DNA from: Cryomorphaceae bacterium
GTDB taxonomy: Bacteria > Bacteroidota > Bacteroidia > Flavobacteriales > Schleiferiaceae
DNA: 64,000 bases
Reading direction: 5' to 3'
Assembly: GCA_003566715.1 (NCBI GenBank)
Contig: PXCF01000135.1
Location: forward strand, 26,112 to 90,111
Shown: piece after piece, positions 9,080-17,813 of the stretch
How the letters are laid out: the number at the start of each line of letters is the position of its first letter
How positions within the stretch are numbered: position 1 is the first letter of the stretch
Program-made: the position numbers and the translations under genes
The notes under the pieces: generated by a model
Seen by the model: the letters and a program-made list of their open reading frames with translations, nothing else
Told to the model about the DNA's origin: nothing
Databases searched by the model: none

Positions 9080-11086
9080 TTGTGCCTTCAACCAACACAT
9101 GACGTGACAGCGCAATTGGCTTTATTTTCAATCACTTTTAAAAGACCTTCGCTCCTACCCAACCACGGGTATAAAGCACTGTTGTGCTTGTTTTTTTGTC
9201 TCCTTTTTTCTACTTTACATGCACAGCAAAGATTTCCGAAAAACGATGCCGACAAAGCTTTTATGGAGTTTCGCGAAGGCGAAGACTTAAGAATGATTGA
9301 TACGGGATTGAGCATTCAAGAATACATCAACCTCACACTTAGCGGAGAAGATGAATTTGGCATGATTCACCTTGGTAATTTAGGTGCACCCACACAGATG
9401 CTCTTGTTTGACTACCACAAAACACCTCGCCTTCAGTGGGGACTAAACCCCTACCCAGTTGGTCGACAAAGCACCGAAAACATCAAGTACTACAATGTAA
9501 AAGCGCCCCTAGTTACTGCCAGGTACCTACAAGGATACGATAGAGGTCAATCGTTCGACGTCAACGCCAGACTGAATGTGCACGAGCGATTGAATTACAA
9601 CATTCGCTTTCAACGCCTAAATTCAAATGGAAATTATTTGCGTCAACTCGCAGAGTTCAACAATTTCACCATAAGCTATAACTACAGAACATCTAACGAC
9701 AGACTTCGAATTCTTGGGCATTTTGATAGTTTTTCTCGAAGAAATCAAGAAAATGGAGGAGTAGAAGATATTGCATCGGTGACTGATAACCAGCAACCCA
9801 ATCGAGAACTGATTCAGGTACGACTAGACGAACACCGTTCGGCGACAAAACAGCGAAGATTTTACACCACAGCGCAATACGATTTAGGGTACTTTAAAAT
9901 CAAACCGGAAGACATTCCAAAAGATGAAGGTGATACACTTTCTCAAATAAGAGATACAGTCATAACTGCTGAGCTGGATTCATTGATACCCGACTCTTTA
10001 AAAACATTTGTACCTCTATTGATGGTTGGTTCAACCATAGAATACAATCGTTATTCTTACGTATTTAATGGTGCAGCAAACAACATTTTTTTTGAAAACG
10101 CCTTTTTTGATTTTCAGAATACTTATGACTCAACAAGATTCGAAACCATTGAACAACGCTTTTTTATTGGCTCACCCGATAGAGAATCTTTCAACTGGTT
10201 GGGTGGTGCCGGATATGAATTTGCTACCTATGGGGGATTAAATTTCACCGTACCGCAATCCAATGTTTTTGTGTTTGGAAATGGTCGTCTTGACTGGCGT
10301 GGTTTGGACATTAAAGCCCATTCACAAATCAACTTAGCCGGCTCACAAATTGGGAACTTTTTACTGGAAGGAGAAGCGGGGTATAAAAATAAAGATGTTG
10401 AAGTTGCCGGTATACTTGACCTAAGCTCTATAGATCCGGGTGTTTTCTATCGTCGTTTACTTAGCAACCACTTTGTATGGGAAAACCCGGATTTCTCTCC
10501 CGTCAATCATCAATACCTCGGAGGTCGTGTAAAAGTTGGTAAATGGCTAGAAGGACGCGCGGGATACCACCTATTTCAAAACTACACCACACTGAACCAA
10601 CAAGCCAAGCCTCAACAGTTTGAGGGTGTCACTCAACTGGTGCAAGCCGTTGCAAAAACAAAACTATATTGGGGGAAACACCTGGGATGGATCAATGACA
10701 TCAGCTATCAACGCACCAACGATGCCTTAGGTCCAATAAGAGTGCCTGAACTTTACCTTCGCTCCATTCTCTACACCAACTTCAAGGTAAGAAGATTAAA
10801 TAACATGAATGTTATGCCCGGTGTGGAAGCCCACTACTTCAGCAGCTACTACGCACCGGACTGGATGCCTGCCACCGGAATGTTTCACCTGCAAGATGAC
10901 CGAATGATTGGCAACTTCCCCTACTTCAACTTCTTTATCAACTTTGAATTAAAACGCGCGCTCTTCTTTCTGAAATTTGAAAACATCACCGAAGAGTTTT
11001 TACCGCGTGAGTATTTTATCGCTCCGGCTTATCCTTTGCCGGATTTTGTATTCAGGTTAGGTATCAAATGGGATTTTTATAATTAG
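9080..11086 (+). CDS. Putative porin / outer-membrane beta-barrel protein (Bacteroidota putative porin family)
   Basis: 668 aa; signal peptide LLCLFFCLLFSTLHA, long amphipathic beta-barrel-like C-terminus ending in aromatic residues. Supplied TTG start lies inside a TACATTTG promoter element (9075-9082), so the true start is probably downstream (e.g. GTG 9104). Confidence 0.8.
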   Translation: MCLQPTHDVTAQLALFSITFKRPSLLPNHGYKALLCLFFCLLFSTLHAQQRFPKNDADKAFMEFREGEDLRMIDTGLSIQEYINLTLSGEDEFGMIHLGNLGAPTQMLLFDYHKTPRLQWGLNPYPVGRQSTENIKYYNVKAPLVTARYLQGYDRGQSFDVNARLNVHERLNYNIRFQRLNSNGNYLRQLAEFNNFTISYNYRTSNDRLRILGHFDSFSRRNQENGGVEDIASVTDNQQPNRELIQVRLDEHRSATKQRRFYTTAQYDLGYFKIKPEDIPKDEGDTLSQIRDTVITAELDSLIPDSLKTFVPLLMVGSTIEYNRYSYVFNGAANNIFFENAFFDFQNTYDSTRFETIEQRFFIGSPDRESFNWLGGAGYEFATYGGLNFTVPQSNVFVFGNGRLDWRGLDIKAHSQINLAGSQIGNFLLEGEAGYKNKDVEVAGILDLSSIDPGVFYRRLLSNHFVWENPDFSPVNHQYLGGRVKVGKWLEGRAGYHLFQNYTTLNQQAKPQQFEGVTQLVQAVAKTKLYWGKHLGWINDISYQRTNDALGPIRVPELYLRSILYTNFKVRRLNNMNVMPGVEAHYFSSYYAPDWMPATGMFHLQDDRMIGNFPYFNFFINFELKRALFFLKFENITEEFLPREYFIAPAYPLPDFVFRLGIKWDFYN

Positions 11087-11159
11087 TGTTTAGGCAAAAT
11101 TCAGCCTTAACGTCAGAAAAACACGTTCATCATGCAAAAAAATCACATTCTAAATTTCA

Positions 11160-12254
11160 TCAAACGTTAAACCTAAAATGCATCACATCACCGTCTTTAA
11201 CGATGTATTCTTTGCCTTCTACACGTAATTTACCGGCTTCTCTAGCGGCGGCTTCTGAACCAAATGCTGCATAGTCATCGTAGGCGATAACTTCAGCGCG
11301 GATGAAGCCTTTTTCAAAATCGGTATGTATGACGCCCGCAGCTTGGGGTGCAGTAGATCCAACGGGAATAGTCCACGCGCGAACTTCTTTAACACCGGCA
11401 GTGAAATAGGTTTGTAAATTGAGTAATTTGTAGGCTGCTCGTATTAATATATTAACGCCCGGCTCTTCCAAACCGAGGTCTTGCAAAAACATTTCGCGCT
11501 CCTCGAAAGTCTCAAGTTCTGAAATATCAGCCTCGGTAGCCGCTGCCAAGACAATGACTTCCGCGTTTTCGTTGGCCACAGCTTGGCGTACTTGTTCAAC
11601 AAAAGCGTTGCCGTCCTTGGCTGATGCCTCGTCAACATTGCATACGTACAGTACGGGCTTAGAAGTAAGCAATTGTAGATTTTTCAACCACAAAGCCTCA
11701 TCGTCGCCCTCTACATCAACGCTTCTGGCAGACTCACCAGACTCGATGTGGTTTTTTAAACGGGCGTAAAAATCGGCTTCCTTCTTCATAGCCTTATCTC
11801 CAACACGAGCGGCTTTATTGGTTTTATCCCAAGCCTTTTGTACTGTTTCCAAGTCCTTAAGTTGAAGTTCAATATCTATAACTTCCTTGTCTCTAACCGG
11901 ATTAACCGAGCCATCGACGTGGGTGACATTCTCATTTTCGAAGCAACGCAACACATGAATAATGGCATTGGTCTCACGGATATTTCCCAAAAACTGGTTT
12001 CCCAGACCTTCACCTTTACTGGCCCCCTTGACCAAGCCGGCAATGTCTACGATCTCAACGTTGGCGGGAACAACGCGCTCCGGATTGACCAACTCCTCGA
12101 GTTTTTCCAGGCGATAATCGGGTACATTGACCATGCCTACATTGGGTTCAATGGTACAAAATGGGTAATTGGCCGACTGTGCTTTGGCACTCGACAAGCA
12201 ATTAAATAGGGTGGATTTACCAACATTAGGCAATCCTACGATACCACACTTCAT
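11160..12254 (-). CDS. ychF: Redox-regulated ATPase YchF
   Basis: 364 aa; 'GIVGLPNVGKSTLFN', TGS domain; near full-length match to YchF pattern. Confidence 0.98.
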   Translation of the reverse strand: MKCGIVGLPNVGKSTLFNCLSSAKAQSANYPFCTIEPNVGMVNVPDYRLEKLEELVNPERVVPANVEIVDIAGLVKGASKGEGLGNQFLGNIRETNAIIHVLRCFENENVTHVDGSVNPVRDKEVIDIELQLKDLETVQKAWDKTNKAARVGDKAMKKEADFYARLKNHIESGESARSVDVEGDDEALWLKNLQLLTSKPVLYVCNVDEASAKDGNAFVEQVRQAVANENAEVIVLAAATEADISELETFEEREMFLQDLGLEEPGVNILIRAAYKLLNLQTYFTAGVKEVRAWTIPVGSTAPQAAGVIHTDFEKGFIRAEVIAYDDYAAFGSEAAAREAGKLRVEGKEYIVKDGDVMHFRFNV

Positions 12255-12292
12255 CTGTATATTGTTGTATTAATGATTGTAAGAATCTGATC

Positions 12293-12315
12293 GTTACATA
12301 TGGACCATATGTAAC
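12293..12315. repeat. Perfect 10-bp-arm inverted repeat between folD and ychF
   Basis: GTTACATATG-GAC-CATATGTAAC. Confidence 0.9.
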
Positions 12316-12341
12316 TTATATTAAACGGCGGCAAAGATAGG

Positions 12342-13220
12342 TTAAACCCCTCTACGCCTTGCCGCTATCATGGTATTTTTCAATAGTGAGGCAATGGTCA
12401 TCGGTCCAACCCCTCCAGGAACGGGGGTAATAAAGGCTGCTTTTGGTGAAACTGTGTCAAAATCAACATCTCCAACCAAGCGATAACCTGATTTTTTGCT
12501 GGTGTCAACCACGCGAGTAATGCCCACATCAACCACCACGACGCCATCTTTTACCATATCGCCGGTAACAAATTTTGGTCGACCTACAGCGGCAATGATG
12601 ATATCGGCGGAACGGACAATATCGGGTAAGTTTCGCGTGTGACTGTGGCAAATGGTCACCGTACTGTTGCCCGGGTATGCATTGCGCGACATAAGAATAC
12701 TCATGGGCAATCCCACGATATGACTACGCCCCAGTACCACACAGTGTTTTCCGCCGGTTTCAATATTGTATCTATCCAAGAGCTCAACAATACCGGCAGG
12801 TGTTGCAGGAACAAATGCGTGCATGTTCAACGCCATTCGTCCAAGATTTTGTGGGTGAAAGCCATCAACGTCCTTCTTTGGGTCTATGGCCATGATGACT
12901 TTATCTTCTCTGATCTGATCAGGTAAGGGAAGCTGTACAATAAAACCGTCTATGCTTTCATCGGCATTGAGCTTTTTGACTTCATTGATTAGTTCAGCCT
13001 GACTAATGGTGTCGGACAAACGAATCAAAGTGGAAGCAAAACCCACTTCTTCACAGGCCTTTATTTTTGCATTTATATAAGTAACGCTGGCGCCGTTGTT
13101 ACCCACCAAAATGGCTGCCAAGTGCGGAGGTCGGTTGTCTTTGGCGACAAACTTTTCTACTTCTTCAGCGATTTCATTGCGAAGTTGCTGTGAGGTTTCT
13201 TTTCCGTCTAGTAATCTCAT
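12342..13220 (-). CDS. folD: Bifunctional methylenetetrahydrofolate dehydrogenase/methenyltetrahydrofolate cyclohydrolase
   Basis: 292 aa; 'YINAKIKACEEVG', 'GFIVQLPLP', 'GRSHIVGLPMS', 'PVPGGVGPMTIASLL'. Confidence 0.98.
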   Translation of the reverse strand: MRLLDGKETSQQLRNEIAEEVEKFVAKDNRPPHLAAILVGNNGASVTYINAKIKACEEVGFASTLIRLSDTISQAELINEVKKLNADESIDGFIVQLPLPDQIREDKVIMAIDPKKDVDGFHPQNLGRMALNMHAFVPATPAGIVELLDRYNIETGGKHCVVLGRSHIVGLPMSILMSRNAYPGNSTVTICHSHTRNLPDIVRSADIIIAAVGRPKFVTGDMVKDGVVVVDVGITRVVDTSKKSGYRLVGDVDFDTVSPKAAFITPVPGGVGPMTIASLLKNTMIAARRRGV

Positions 13221-13347
13221 TGGGTTTTTTTAAGTGAATGTCTGTATTGGATGAGGGTTGAGTTAGAAGGTTGAAAAACGCGTGTTAACGCAGTGATTTG
13301 TTGACGCACATGTAGGCACAAAGTGAGTTAACAAAAGGCACCCCCTA

Positions 13348-14697
13348 CTACGGCCGACCAAATGGCATTCCGCCGCCTCCGCCCATCATTTGAGCCATTT
13401 GCTTCATTTTGCCACCTTGCATTTTCTTCATCATTTTGCTCATGTCTTCAAACTGCTTCACGAGTTTGTTAATTTCGCTAACGTCGCGACCACAACCTTT
13501 AGCTATGCGTAGCTTGCGGCTTCCATTCATCAATTTGGGATTTTTGCGCTCTTCGGGAGTCATGCTTTGAATAATGGACTCTACACCTTTAAAAGCATCG
13601 TCATCGATGTCTACATTTTTCAGCATTTTACCCATACCCGGCATCATACCGAGTAGATCTTTCATGTTACCCATTTTTTTGATCTGCTGAATCTGCTGAT
13701 AAAAGTCTTCGTAATCAAAGGTATTAGTGGCAAATTTTTTGGATATTTTACGGGCTTCTTTTTCGTCGAACTGCTCTTGTGCACGCTCAACCAATGACAC
13801 CACGTCACCCATGCCCAAAATTCTGTCGGCCATACGATCGGGATGAAACACATCGAGTGCATCCATTTTTTCTCCGGTACCGATAAATTTGATGGGCTTG
13901 TTGACCGTTGCTTTAATGGTAAGTGCGGCACCACCACGGGTATCACCGTCGAGTTTGGTTAGCACTACCCCATCGTAATCGAGCACATCATTAAAGGCTT
14001 TAGCGGTATTCACCGCATCTTGTCCGGTCATAGCGTCAACCACAAATAGCGTTTCTGATGGCTTGACTGCTTTATGTACCGCAGCAATTTCTTCCATCAT
14101 TTGCTTGTCGACCGATGTACGACCGGCGGTATCGACAATGACTGTATTAAATCCGTTGGCCTTTGCATGGGCAATGGCCTTTTGGGCGATATCAACCGGA
14201 CTTTTATTATCTTCATCGGCGTATACCTCCACACCAATTTGTTCACCAAGCACTTTTAACTGTTGAATGGCCGCCGGACGATACACATCACCCGCAACCA
14301 ACAAGACCTTACGTGATTGTTTGCGCTGAAGAAAGTTGGCCAATTTTGAACTAAACGTTGTTTTACCAGAACCTTGCAGACCAGCCACCAAAACCACAGC
14401 CGGTTTGCCTTCGAGCTGAATATGCTCAGCTTCACCACCCATCAACTCAGCCATTTCATCGCGCATGACCTTCACCAACACCTGTCCGGGCTTAAGCGAA
14501 GTCAATACCTTTTGACCGATGGCTTTTTCCTTGACTGTCTTGGTGAAATCCTTAGCAATTTTAAAACTCACATCGGCATCCAAAAGTGCTCGACGCACTT
14601 CCTTCATTGTTTCCGCTACGTTGACTTCAGTAATTTGTCCATGTCCTTTTAAAACATGAAGCGCATTCTCTAATTTTCCGGATAAGTTATCAAACAT
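13348..14697 (-). CDS. ffh: Signal recognition particle protein
   Basis: 449 aa; GTPase motifs 'GLQGSGKTTFSSKLA', 'VDTAGR', 'TKLDGDTRGGAAL'; Met-rich C-terminal M domain. Confidence 0.98.
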   Translation of the reverse strand: MFDNLSGKLENALHVLKGHGQITEVNVAETMKEVRRALLDADVSFKIAKDFTKTVKEKAIGQKVLTSLKPGQVLVKVMRDEMAELMGGEAEHIQLEGKPAVVLVAGLQGSGKTTFSSKLANFLQRKQSRKVLLVAGDVYRPAAIQQLKVLGEQIGVEVYADEDNKSPVDIAQKAIAHAKANGFNTVIVDTAGRTSVDKQMMEEIAAVHKAVKPSETLFVVDAMTGQDAVNTAKAFNDVLDYDGVVLTKLDGDTRGGAALTIKATVNKPIKFIGTGEKMDALDVFHPDRMADRILGMGDVVSLVERAQEQFDEKEARKISKKFATNTFDYEDFYQQIQQIKKMGNMKDLLGMMPGMGKMLKNVDIDDDAFKGVESIIQSMTPEERKNPKLMNGSRKLRIAKGCGRDVSEINKLVKQFEDMSKMMKKMQGGKMKQMAQMMGGGGGMPFGRP

Positions 14698-14773
14698 AAA
14701 ATCTGTGGTTTTTGGAGTGCAAAGTTAGTGATTTTGGACGAATGGTCGTATTAGCCCATGGATTTAATATTCA

Positions 14774-14816
14774 GTTTGGCGTGTTCAGTTTGCAACACGT
14801 TTGGCGTGTTCAGTTT
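14774..14816. repeat. 18-bp direct repeat, period 25 bp
   Basis: GTTTGGCGTGTTCAGTTT at 14774-14791 and 14799-14816. Confidence 0.9.
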
Positions 14817-14835
14817 AGTGACACATTCCAGCATC

Positions 14836-15414
14836 CTAAACCTCGTCAACCCCTTTGCGCATTCCTCGGTGATTGGATTTAAACTGAGTGGGAGTCAGTC
14901 CGGTATGCTGTTTAAACTGAGTGGAGAGAAACTGTCCGCTGCTGTATCCGAGCGCGTGCGCCATTTGAGTTATACTCATTTCGTCATACAGGAGGAGCTC
15001 TTTCACCCTTTCAATTTTTTGCAAAATGATGAAGTGTTCAATGGTAACGCCTTCCAATTGCGAAAAAGTTTTGCTCAACCCAGTGTATTCACGATTTAGT
15101 TTATCCGATAAAAATGTTGACCATTTATGAGGCCATTCACTTAAATCTTCATTTCGAATGGTGGTGATGACCATTCTTTTCAATTCTTCTACCAATCTTT
15201 TATCAGTGTGCATTACCTCTTCAAAACCCAATTCCTCAAGTTTATCTACCATCATTCGATGCACATCGTCACGGATTGGTTGTGCGAGATAAATGGCACC
15301 TAAGTCAACCTCATCGAAGTCTATACCCTGATCATTGAGAAGATTTACCACCGCTAAAACACAGCGATGACAAACCATATTTTTGACATAAATTATCGGT
15401 TTATTTTGGTGCAT
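14836..15414 (-). CDS. AraC-family regulator with N-terminal HMA-like MxCxxC region
   Basis: C-terminal AraC HTH 'SITQMAHALGYSSGQFLSTQFKQHTGLTPTQFK'; N-terminal 'YVKNMVCHRCVLAVV'. ATG at 15412-15414 (MHQNK) preferred over the longer supplied ORF start at 15438. Confidence 0.85.
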   Translation of the reverse strand: MHQNKPIIYVKNMVCHRCVLAVVNLLNDQGIDFDEVDLGAIYLAQPIRDDVHRMMVDKLEELGFEEVMHTDKRLVEELKRMVITTIRNEDLSEWPHKWSTFLSDKLNREYTGLSKTFSQLEGVTIEHFIILQKIERVKELLLYDEMSITQMAHALGYSSGQFLSTQFKQHTGLTPTQFKSNHRGMRKGVDEV

Positions 15415-15544
15415 TTTGTTTTTTTTCAAAAATAGCATGCAAGTAGTTAATCATTCCATACTTTATGTTATTTTTGCGCCCCGTGAATAATATTGTTAAT
15501 CAACGTGTCAATACAAACGCGTTTAAATACCGAGCGACCGCATT

Positions 15545-16228
15545 ATGGCAAAGAACAAGAAAAAACAAGAGGAAGAGATTTTGGTTGACTTAGACACCAA
15601 AGTCAGTTCTGCAGAAGCATGGGTTGAGAATAATAAAAATTACCTAGTCGGATTTATTGCAGCAATCATCATTGGTGTTGCCGGTTATTTGTCGTTCACC
15701 AGGCTATACATCGCCCCTCGCGAAAAGGAAGCACAATATGAACTTTATCTCGCTCAAGAGCTTTTTGAAGACGAAAACTTTCTTCAAGCCATTGAAGGCG
15801 ACGGCAATGCTTTAGGTTTTTTGGCCATAGCAGAAGAGTATCGCTGGACAAAGGCGTCGAATTTAGCAAGATACTATACCGGTGTTAGTTATTTAAACTT
15901 GGCTGATTATAAAAATGCGATCAAGCACTTAGATAAATTCTCTACCAAAGATGATATTTTAGGCGTAGTCAAATATGGCGCCATAGCCGATGCTTTTTTA
16001 GAGTTAAACCAACCTAAGGAAGCGCTCGATTACTACACCAAAGCAACAAAGCAAAGCAGCAACTCCTTGGTTACGCCCATTTATTTAGAGCGCGCAGGTC
16101 AAACTGCCTTTTTGCTAGAAGACCACAAAAAAGCCATGGGTTTCTTCACGCGTTTGAAAAAAGAGTTCCCCGAAAGTAATGAAGCCCGAAGCGCTGAAAA
16201 AATGGTAGCCAAACTCTCAGCGAAATAA
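15545..16228 (+). CDS. Membrane-anchored tetratricopeptide-repeat protein (YfgM-like architecture)
   Basis: 227 aa; single TM near N-terminus (YLVGFIAAIIIGVAGYLSF) then TPRs. Confidence 0.75.
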   Translation: MAKNKKKQEEEILVDLDTKVSSAEAWVENNKNYLVGFIAAIIIGVAGYLSFTRLYIAPREKEAQYELYLAQELFEDENFLQAIEGDGNALGFLAIAEEYRWTKASNLARYYTGVSYLNLADYKNAIKHLDKFSTKDDILGVVKYGAIADAFLELNQPKEALDYYTKATKQSSNSLVTPIYLERAGQTAFLLEDHKKAMGFFTRLKKEFPESNEARSAEKMVAKLSAK

Positions 16229-16719
16229 TGGCAACTGCTGGAACAAACCTATCAGAATTCAGTAAAGAGGACTTGCCTTCGGTCGACGATTTGGGTTTTG
16301 GAATCATTACTGCTGAGTGGAACAATGACATCACCTACAATTTAGAAAAAGGTGCCGTTGATACCCTGAAAGAATTGGGCGCAAGTGATAGAAACATTGA
16401 GATCAAACGCGTTCCCGGTAGTTTGGAACTCATCTTTGCGGCCAAACATATGGCTGAAAACTCTCATATTGCATCGGCCATTATCATCATTGGATCTGTC
16501 ATAAGGGGAGAAACCGCCCATTTTGATTTTGTTTGTCAGTCGGTGTTTCAGGGACTTGCCATTTTAAATAGCAGTCTAAATGTTCCGGTTATTGGTTGCG
16601 TTTTAACCGATGATAACCGCCAACAGTCGATCGATCGATCTGGAGGGGCTCACGGAAACAAGGGCGTTGAAGCCGCCGTTGCTGCCGTTAGGATGGCTGC
16701 AATGGCGCAATCTCGTTAG
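16228..16719 (+). CDS. ribH: 6,7-dimethyl-8-ribityllumazine synthase
   Basis: 163 aa; 'VPGSLELIFAAK', 'IIIGSVIRGETAHFDFVC', 'PVIGCVLTDDNRQQ'. Confidence 0.97.
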   Translation: MATAGTNLSEFSKEDLPSVDDLGFGIITAEWNNDITYNLEKGAVDTLKELGASDRNIEIKRVPGSLELIFAAKHMAENSHIASAIIIIGSVIRGETAHFDFVCQSVFQGLAILNSSLNVPVIGCVLTDDNRQQSIDRSGGAHGNKGVEAAVAAVRMAAMAQSR

Positions 16720-16723
16720 AACA

Positions 16724-17695
16724 TCATTCTGACAACCAGTATACCAACTCTTCTAGGCTTCTGTTAATACTCCTATTGTGCTTAACCGCTTTGGATAAAG
16801 GAATCTCCATGGCTTTTCCGCCAGATCTTCCAATCATCACACCTGTGGTACCTCTGCGTATGGTGCGTACCGCCCATGACCCCAATTCACTGGCTAAGAC
16901 TCTATCATAAGCAGATGGACTCCCCCCTCTTTGAATGTGACCCAGTATCGTTACTTTGGTATCGAAATGAGGAAAGCGTTGCTTAACCTTTTCTGCAAGT
17001 TTATGCGCACCTCCACTATCATCTCCCTCGGCTACTATTATAATGGCACTCGACTTTTCGCGATTCCAACCATTTTGCAATCGATCCATCAACACATTAT
17101 CATAGGTTTCAGTCTCCGGAATCAATACAGCTTCTGCACCACAGGCTATCCCCGAACGCAGGGCAATAAATCCGGCATCTCTACCCATTACTTCTACAAA
17201 GAACAGTCGATTGTGTGAATCAGCCGTATCACGGATTTTATCTACGGCAGTAACCACATTATTTACGGCAGTATCATACCCGATGGTCGCTTCTGTTCCG
17301 TACAAATCGTTGTCAATGGTACCAGGTATGCCAATTACCGGGAGTCCAAACTCATCTTGAAGGGCTAAGGCCCCCTTAAATGAGCCATCACCTCCAATCA
17401 CAACCAATGCTTCAACGCCATTATCTAAGAGGTTATGATAGGCCCTTTCCCTTCCTTCACGTTTCATAAACTCCGGACTTCTGGCTGTTTTCAACACCGT
17501 TCCTCCTCGATGAATGATATTACTAACGTCGTTGGGTGACAAAATCGTCATGTCGTTTTCTATCATGCCCTGATACCCTCTTCTTACTCCAACGACCTCC
17601 ATTTTGAAGTGATTGGCTGTGCGCACAACTGCGCGCACACAGGCGTTCATCCCAGGGGCATCCCCTCCTGACGTAAGTACGGCTATTTTATTCAT
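16724..17695 (-). CDS. pfkA: ATP-dependent 6-phosphofructokinase
   Basis: 323 aa; 'IAVLTSGGDAPGMNACVRAVVR', 'GGDGSFKGA', 'GIPGTIDNDLYGTE', 'ILGHIQRGGSPSAYDR'. Confidence 0.98.
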   Translation of the reverse strand: MNKIAVLTSGGDAPGMNACVRAVVRTANHFKMEVVGVRRGYQGMIENDMTILSPNDVSNIIHRGGTVLKTARSPEFMKREGRERAYHNLLDNGVEALVVIGGDGSFKGALALQDEFGLPVIGIPGTIDNDLYGTEATIGYDTAVNNVVTAVDKIRDTADSHNRLFFVEVMGRDAGFIALRSGIACGAEAVLIPETETYDNVLMDRLQNGWNREKSSAIIIVAEGDDSGGAHKLAEKVKQRFPHFDTKVTILGHIQRGGSPSAYDRVLASELGSWAVRTIRRGTTGVMIGRSGGKAMEIPLSKAVKHNRSINRSLEELVYWLSE

Positions 17696-17813
17696 TGGAA
17701 GTATCTATGTTTAAACATTCATCAAAAGTAAGCAATGAACACAATCTTTAGAAAACATTTCGCTCTTTGTATTGTAATTTTGTAAATAATTATAACAATT
17801 TAATTTTGATTAA

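Noticed and set aside
11086-11274. Plus-strand 62-aa ORF overlapping the ychF 3' end
   Set aside because: Mostly antisense to ychF; low-complexity composition.
11838-12209. Plus-strand 123-aa ORF antisense to ychF
   Set aside because: Shadow ORF of a strongly conserved gene.
14758-15099. Plus-strand 113-aa ORF over the AraC-type gene
   Set aside because: Antisense to the AraC HTH region; no coding support.
16626-16640. TCGATCGATCGATC run in ribH
   Set aside because: Within coding sequence and explained by codons QSIDRS; not a regulatory repeat.
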